Positions 5,435 to 8,016 of a stretch of 8,016 nucleotides of DNA are shown here, piece by piece. Source of the DNA: JBDNDK01 sp046719185 (GTDB taxonomy: Bacteria; Armatimonadota; UBA5829); assembly GCA_046719185.1 (NCBI GenBank), contig JBDNDK010000110.1:1-8016 (forward strand). The letters run 5' to 3'. The first letter of the stretch is position 1, and each line of letters begins with the position of its first letter. The position numbers and the translations under genes were made by a program. Below the pieces are notes generated by a model. It ran no database searches. It saw nothing but the letters and a program-made list of their open reading frames with translations, and was not told the origin of the DNA.

Positions 5435-6559
5435 TTATTTATCTAATTTGGATACAGTGCCAGCTTTCACTTCATAAACATCTGGTTGTATATCTGAATA
5501 CATCTCTAATTCATCAAGCTCCGTTGCTGTAATAAATGCTTGAAATTTATTGAGAACTAATTCAAGCACTTTTTTTCTTCTTACAATATCAAGCTCAGCC
5601 ATCACATCATCAAGTAATACCACTGGATTTTCATTTGTATTATATTTAATAACTTCTATTTCTGCTAATTTTATAGATAATGCAGCACTTCTCTGCTGAC
5701 CTTGTGAACCATAATCTCTTGCTGAAATATTATTAATTTCTATCAAAATATCATCTCTATGAGGACCTTTTCCTGTTGTGCCTATAGCTATATCCTTATC
5801 TCTTCTACTCGAAAGAGTATTAAAAAATATTTCTGCAATTTCAGCATTATCTGTTTCATTTTCTACATCTATACTAGATTTATATGTAATACTAAGCTCT
5901 TCTGATGAATCTGAAAGATTACTATATATTTCACTTGCTTTTATAGATAGAAAATCTATAAATATTTTTCTTTTACTTATAAGATCTGCACCTAAAGTGG
6001 ATAGCTGATAATCCCAAGGATCAAAATCCTGTTTCATTATTGAGTTTTGATTATATTCTTTTAAAAGAGCATTTCTTTGTTCCAATACTCTTTTATAGGA
6101 AGCTAGAGAATGAGCATATTGGGGCTTTATTTGGCTAATTTCAAGGTTCATGAGTCTTCTTCTACTGGACGGTTCACCTTTTATAATATCTATGTCAGAA
6201 CTGGAAAATATGACAGTATTAAGATTCCCTAATAATCCACTAATTTTAGGACTTGTTACCGAATTAATCTTTATTCGTTTCTTTTCTGATTTGCTTATTA
6301 TCACTTCAATATTAGTATTTCCTTTTGCATTGCTATCTATTTCTGAAAATACTCTTGTAAAATCACATCCAATTTTTATCATTTCTGAATCTTTGGAAGT
6401 TCTATGAGATTTACTAGTAGCAAGTAAATATATAGACTCAAGCAACGCACTCTTTCCTTGAGCATTTCTTCCTATAAAAATATTAAGTCCATTTATAGGC
6501 TGAATATTTAGAGCCTCATAATTTCTAAAATTATTCAGTTGAAGTGTTTTTATATTCAT
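5435..6559 (-). CDS. recF: DNA replication and repair protein RecF
   Basis: RecF is an SMC-like ATPase that binds single-strand/double-strand junctions and, with RecO and RecR, helps load RecA at gaps and stalled forks. The 374-residue length is normal. The N terminus MNIKTLQLNNFRNYEALNI is diagnostic. Walker A is GRNAQGKS (30-37), followed by ATSKSHRT (47-54). GPHRDD is at 265-270, the ABC-type signature region GSQGQQRSAALSIKLAE at 284-300, and Walker B VVLLDDVMAELD at 313-324, so all catalytic motifs are present. The start at 6559 has no clear Shine-Dalgarno sequence. It reads away from dnaA in the same direction, separated by 224 bp of origin-like DNA rather than by dnaN, so its promoter probably lies inside the origin region or it depends on dnaA read-through. 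Confidence 0.96.
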   Translation of the reverse strand: MNIKTLQLNNFRNYEALNIQPINGLNIFIGRNAQGKSALLESIYLLATSKSHRTSKDSEMIKIGCDFTRVFSEIDSNAKGNTNIEVIISKSEKKRIKINSVTSPKISGLLGNLNTVIFSSSDIDIIKGEPSSRRRLMNLEISQIKPQYAHSLASYKRVLEQRNALLKEYNQNSIMKQDFDPWDYQLSTLGADLISKRKIFIDFLSIKASEIYSNLSDSSEELSITYKSSIDVENETDNAEIAEIFFNTLSSRRDKDIAIGTTGKGPHRDDILIEINNISARDYGSQGQQRSAALSIKLAEIEVIKYNTNENPVVLLDDVMAELDIVRRKKVLELVLNKFQAFITATELDELEMYSDIQPDVYEVKAGTVSKLDK

Positions 6560-6657
6560 TAGATCTATATATTTAGAATTCGCTTATTGCTATTATTAGG
6601 CTTGTGGAAACTGTTGAAAAGTATATTTTCCAAGTTCAATTTGTGCTTAGTTTAGAT

Positions 6658-6666
6658 TGTGTATAA
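6658..6666 (-). promoter_or_regulatory. Perfect-consensus DnaA box
   Basis: The minus strand reads TTATACACA, the only exact TTATNCACA match I found in the gap. It is 7 bp from the A/T-only core and is the best candidate for a high-affinity anchor site. Confidence 0.75.
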
Positions 6667-6673
6667 ATGTGGG

Positions 6674-6697
6674 TATAAAATTTATAATATAAAAATT
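6674..6697. other. A/T-only core, candidate DNA-unwinding element
   Basis: Twenty-four consecutive bases without G or C lie between the left and right DnaA-box groups. Position and composition suit a duplex-unwinding element. I did not see a convincing DnaA-trio array. Confidence 0.5.
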
Positions 6698-6717
6698 CGC
6701 TGAGGAAAAGAACCCAT

Positions 6718-6789
6718 CTATCAACATCTAAACTATCCACAATTTCATCCACATGAAAAACCACAGTATTATTAACAGGGTTATCAACA
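6718..6789 (+). repeat. Same-orientation array of five DnaA-box-like sites
   Basis: Sites begin at 6718, 6733, 6745, 6769 and 6781, so the last four lie on a 12-bp grid (steps 12, 24, 12). Four have one mismatch to TTATNCACA and one (6718) has two. The regular, same-strand spacing resembles arrays on which DnaA assembles a filament toward the unwinding element. Confidence 0.55.
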
Positions 6790-6792
6790 GGT
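6769..6792 (+). repeat. 12-bp tandem direct repeat carrying DnaA-box-like sites
   Basis: TTATTAACAGGG (6769-6780) is followed directly by TTATCAACAGGT (6781-6792), 10 of 12 bases identical. The second unit spans the end of dnaA, so replication signal and coding sequence overlap here. Confidence 0.6.
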
Positions 6793-8016
6793 TTTCCTGT
6801 TTTCAATACTTCTTAATAAGTCTTCTACAAGTGATGCAAAATCTTTTTCTTGAGAGAGTTTCTCTTCTATTTTTTTGCATGCATGCATAACTGTTGTATG
6901 ATCTCTTCCACCAAATGCTTTACCAATAGCAGGAAGAGAAGCACCTGTGATTTCTCTAGCAATATACATTGCTGTTTGTCTTGGAAGAACTATATCTTTT
7001 TGTCTTGAACTATTACTAAGTTCAGATACATTAATATTGAATCTATCAGCAACTGCCTTTTGAACAACGCTCACATCTATTACATTAGGAACTTCATTTG
7101 TAAAATATTCACCTAATATTTCTTCTGCTAATGTTTTTGTAACATCAGTTCTCATTAATGATGCATAGGCATGAAGCTTTATTAGAGCACCTTCTAACTG
7201 TCTTATGTTGTTTGTTATAAGTCTTGCAATATATAAAATTACTTCATCAGAAAGAGCCATTTTTTCTGTTTCAGCTTTTGATTGCAGAATTGCCATTCTT
7301 GTTTCAAGATCAGGTGGTCTTATATCAGAAAGCATTCCGGATTCAAATCTTGATAATAGCCTTCTATCAAGCTCAAGGTCTTTTGGTGCTCTGTCTGAAG
7401 TGAGAACTATTTGCTTTCCCATATCATATAATGCATTAAATGTATGAAAAAATTCTTCCTCTGTTCTTTCTTTTCCAGCTAGGAATTGAATATCATCAAC
7501 AAGCCATAAATCTACATTTCTGTATCTTTTTCTGAAGCTTGATGTCCTTTGTTCTTTTAATGCCGTAACATAATGAAATGTAAATGTTTCACCAGACACA
7601 TACACAACTTTCATATTTGGTTTAGATGCTTGAGCAGTGATTCCTAATGCATGCATTAAATGAGTTTTACCAAGCCCAGCACCGCCATATATAAAAAGAG
7701 GGTTATATGTTTTGCCGGGGTTTTCTGCAATGCTCACAGCACAAGCATGAGCAAGTCTATTATTTGGACCAACAACAAAATTATCAAAATTATATTTGCT
7801 GTTTAATGGCAAAGATATTGGTTCTTCATCTTGCTTTGATTTTTGAACAGGTTTTGCAGGGAGAGTTTCTGCAGTGATTATTGGTTTTGCCTGTTCTTCT
7901 TCATTAATAAGAAGAATTCTAAGATTTATATCTTTTCCTAATTTTTCTGAGAATTTATCTTTTATAAAAGCAGAATATTTTGTCTCAATCCAATTTTTAG
8001 CAAATGGTGATTTTGT
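6784..8016 (-). CDS. dnaA: Chromosomal replication initiator DnaA, 5' end outside the window
   Basis: DnaA binds ATP and DnaA boxes at the origin, opens the duplex and loads the helicase. The frame is open to the window edge and 410 residues are present. The TTG at 7812 is internal, because domain I sequence lies upstream of it: FAKNWIETKYSAFIKDKF and LGKDINLRILL, fragment residues 5-42. A charged, variable linker follows to about residue 68. The AAA+ domain starts at NSKYNFDNFVVGPNNR. Walker A GGAGLGKT is at 111-118, Walker B LWLVDDIQF at 170-178, and sensor I LTSDR at 205-209. The C-terminal DNA-binding domain has IGKAFGGRDHTTVMHACKK, with the signature from residue 369. The AAA+ wording (FTFHYVTALKEQRTSSFRKRYRNVD, given here in overlapping parts FTFHYVTALKEQ and RTSSFRKRYRNVD) recalls Cyanobacteria and Armatimonadota more than Proteobacteria, an impression only. 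The stop codon lies inside a DnaA-box-like site. Confidence 0.97.
   Translation of the reverse strand, partial: TKSPFAKNWIETKYSAFIKDKFSEKLGKDINLRILLINEEEQAKPIITAETLPAKPVQKSKQDEEPISLPLNSKYNFDNFVVGPNNRLAHACAVSIAENPGKTYNPLFIYGGAGLGKTHLMHALGITAQASKPNMKVVYVSGETFTFHYVTALKEQRTSSFRKRYRNVDLWLVDDIQFLAGKERTEEEFFHTFNALYDMGKQIVLTSDRAPKDLELDRRLLSRFESGMLSDIRPPDLETRMAILQSKAETEKMALSDEVILYIARLITNNIRQLEGALIKLHAYASLMRTDVTKTLAEEILGEYFTNEVPNVIDVSVVQKAVADRFNINVSELSNSSRQKDIVLPRQTAMYIAREITGASLPAIGKAFGGRDHTTVMHACKKIEEKLSQEKDFASLVEDLLRSIENRKTC
6786..6801. repeat. Perfect hairpin over the last codons of dnaA
   Basis: AACAGG-TTTT-CCTGTT is a perfect 6-bp inverted repeat with a 4-base loop. On the coding (minus) strand it covers the final codons AAC AGG AAA ACC TGT and the A ending the TGA stop. 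No T-run follows it, so it is not a standard intrinsic terminator. It could be an mRNA 3' stem or an origin-border structure. Confidence 0.5.

Larger units (their letters stand above)
6603..6789. other. oriC: Probable chromosomal origin (oriC) with DnaA-box clusters
   Basis: The 224-bp gap between recF and dnaA holds many matches to the DnaA box TTATNCACA. On the minus strand: TTATACACA (6658-6666, perfect), GTTTCCACA (6603-6611), TTTTCAACA (6612-6620, directly abutting) and a weak ATACCCACA (6668-6676). On the plus strand: CTATCAACA (6718-6726), CTATCCACA (6733-6741), TCATCCACA (6745-6753), TTATTAACA (6769-6777) and TTATCAACA (6781-6789). The two groups point outward from an A/T-only core at 6674-6697. 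A location next to dnaA, a box cluster and an AT-rich unwinding candidate are the standard signs of oriC. No strand-skew calculation could be done. Confidence 0.78.

Noticed and set aside
5778..7447. Plus-strand open frames opposite recF and dnaA (for example 5778-6008, 6150-6407, 7205-7447)
   Set aside because: They are antisense to conserved recF and dnaA coding sequence, rich in Leu/Ile/Ser as expected for reversed frames, and lack start signals.
7800..7812. dnaA start at the TTG at 7812
   Set aside because: The same frame continues to the window edge and encodes DnaA domain I and the linker, so the TTG is an internal leucine codon.
1..8016. CRISPR arrays, insertion sequences, tRNA or rRNA genes
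   Set aside because: No regularly spaced repeats of CRISPR size, no transposase-like frames or flanking terminal inverted repeats, and no RNA gene fold or conserved rRNA segment were seen.

Overview
This window of roughly one-third G+C sequence is a piece of bacterial chromosome around a probable replication origin. It holds the 3' part of dnaA and all of recF, with a DnaA-box-rich, AT-rich gap between them. Next to these are a sulfur-metabolism block and a locus for secreted beta-helix proteins. The organism cannot be fixed from the sequence. It is a low-GC bacterium that exports proteins by the Sec pathway, makes methionine or homocysteine by direct sulfhydrylation, and has a cyanobacteria/Armatimonadota-flavoured DnaA. 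A non-photosynthetic relative of Cyanobacteria (Vampirovibrionia) or a low-GC Armatimonadota-like lineage are guesses only.

Layout. Bases 1-246 (minus): N-terminal part of a class A beta-lactamase-like serine hydrolase. Bases 343-547 (plus): a collapsed paralogue, with a signal peptide fused out of frame to the last ~36 codons of a gene like the one that follows. Bases 637-1896 (plus): an intact secreted pectate-lyase-fold (right-handed beta-helix) protein. Bases 1919-2362 (minus): an Rrf2/IscR-like regulator. It diverges from a two-gene block at 2604-5009 (plus) encoding O-acetylhomoserine sulfhydrylase and the tRNA thiolase MnmA. Bases 5006-5409 (minus): a decayed small secreted-protein gene that looks like empty intergenic DNA. 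Bases 5435-6559 (minus): recF. Bases 6560-6783: the origin-like gap. Bases 6784-8016 (minus): dnaA, open at its 5' end.

How it fits together. The 240-bp gap between the Rrf2 gene and the sulfhydrylase gene carries two matching, oppositely oriented elements of the form ATAATAGTTG-N9-ATCGGA. Each overlaps the -10 box of one of two divergent promoters. The simplest reading is that the Rrf2 protein represses itself and the sulfhydrylase-mnmA block. The regulator keeps IscR-like cysteines, and the element on its own promoter resembles an IscR type-1 site, so Fe-S or cysteine status may set sulfur assimilation and tRNA thiolation together. The origin-like gap has DnaA boxes pointing outward on both sides of a 24-bp A/T-only core. 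The dnaA stop codon lies inside one of the boxes. dnaN, often found between dnaA and recF, is absent here.

Most unusual items: the two gene relics (343-547 and 5006-5409), the paired divergent operators, and the origin architecture merged with the dnaA 3' end. No wholly new multi-gene system is evident.
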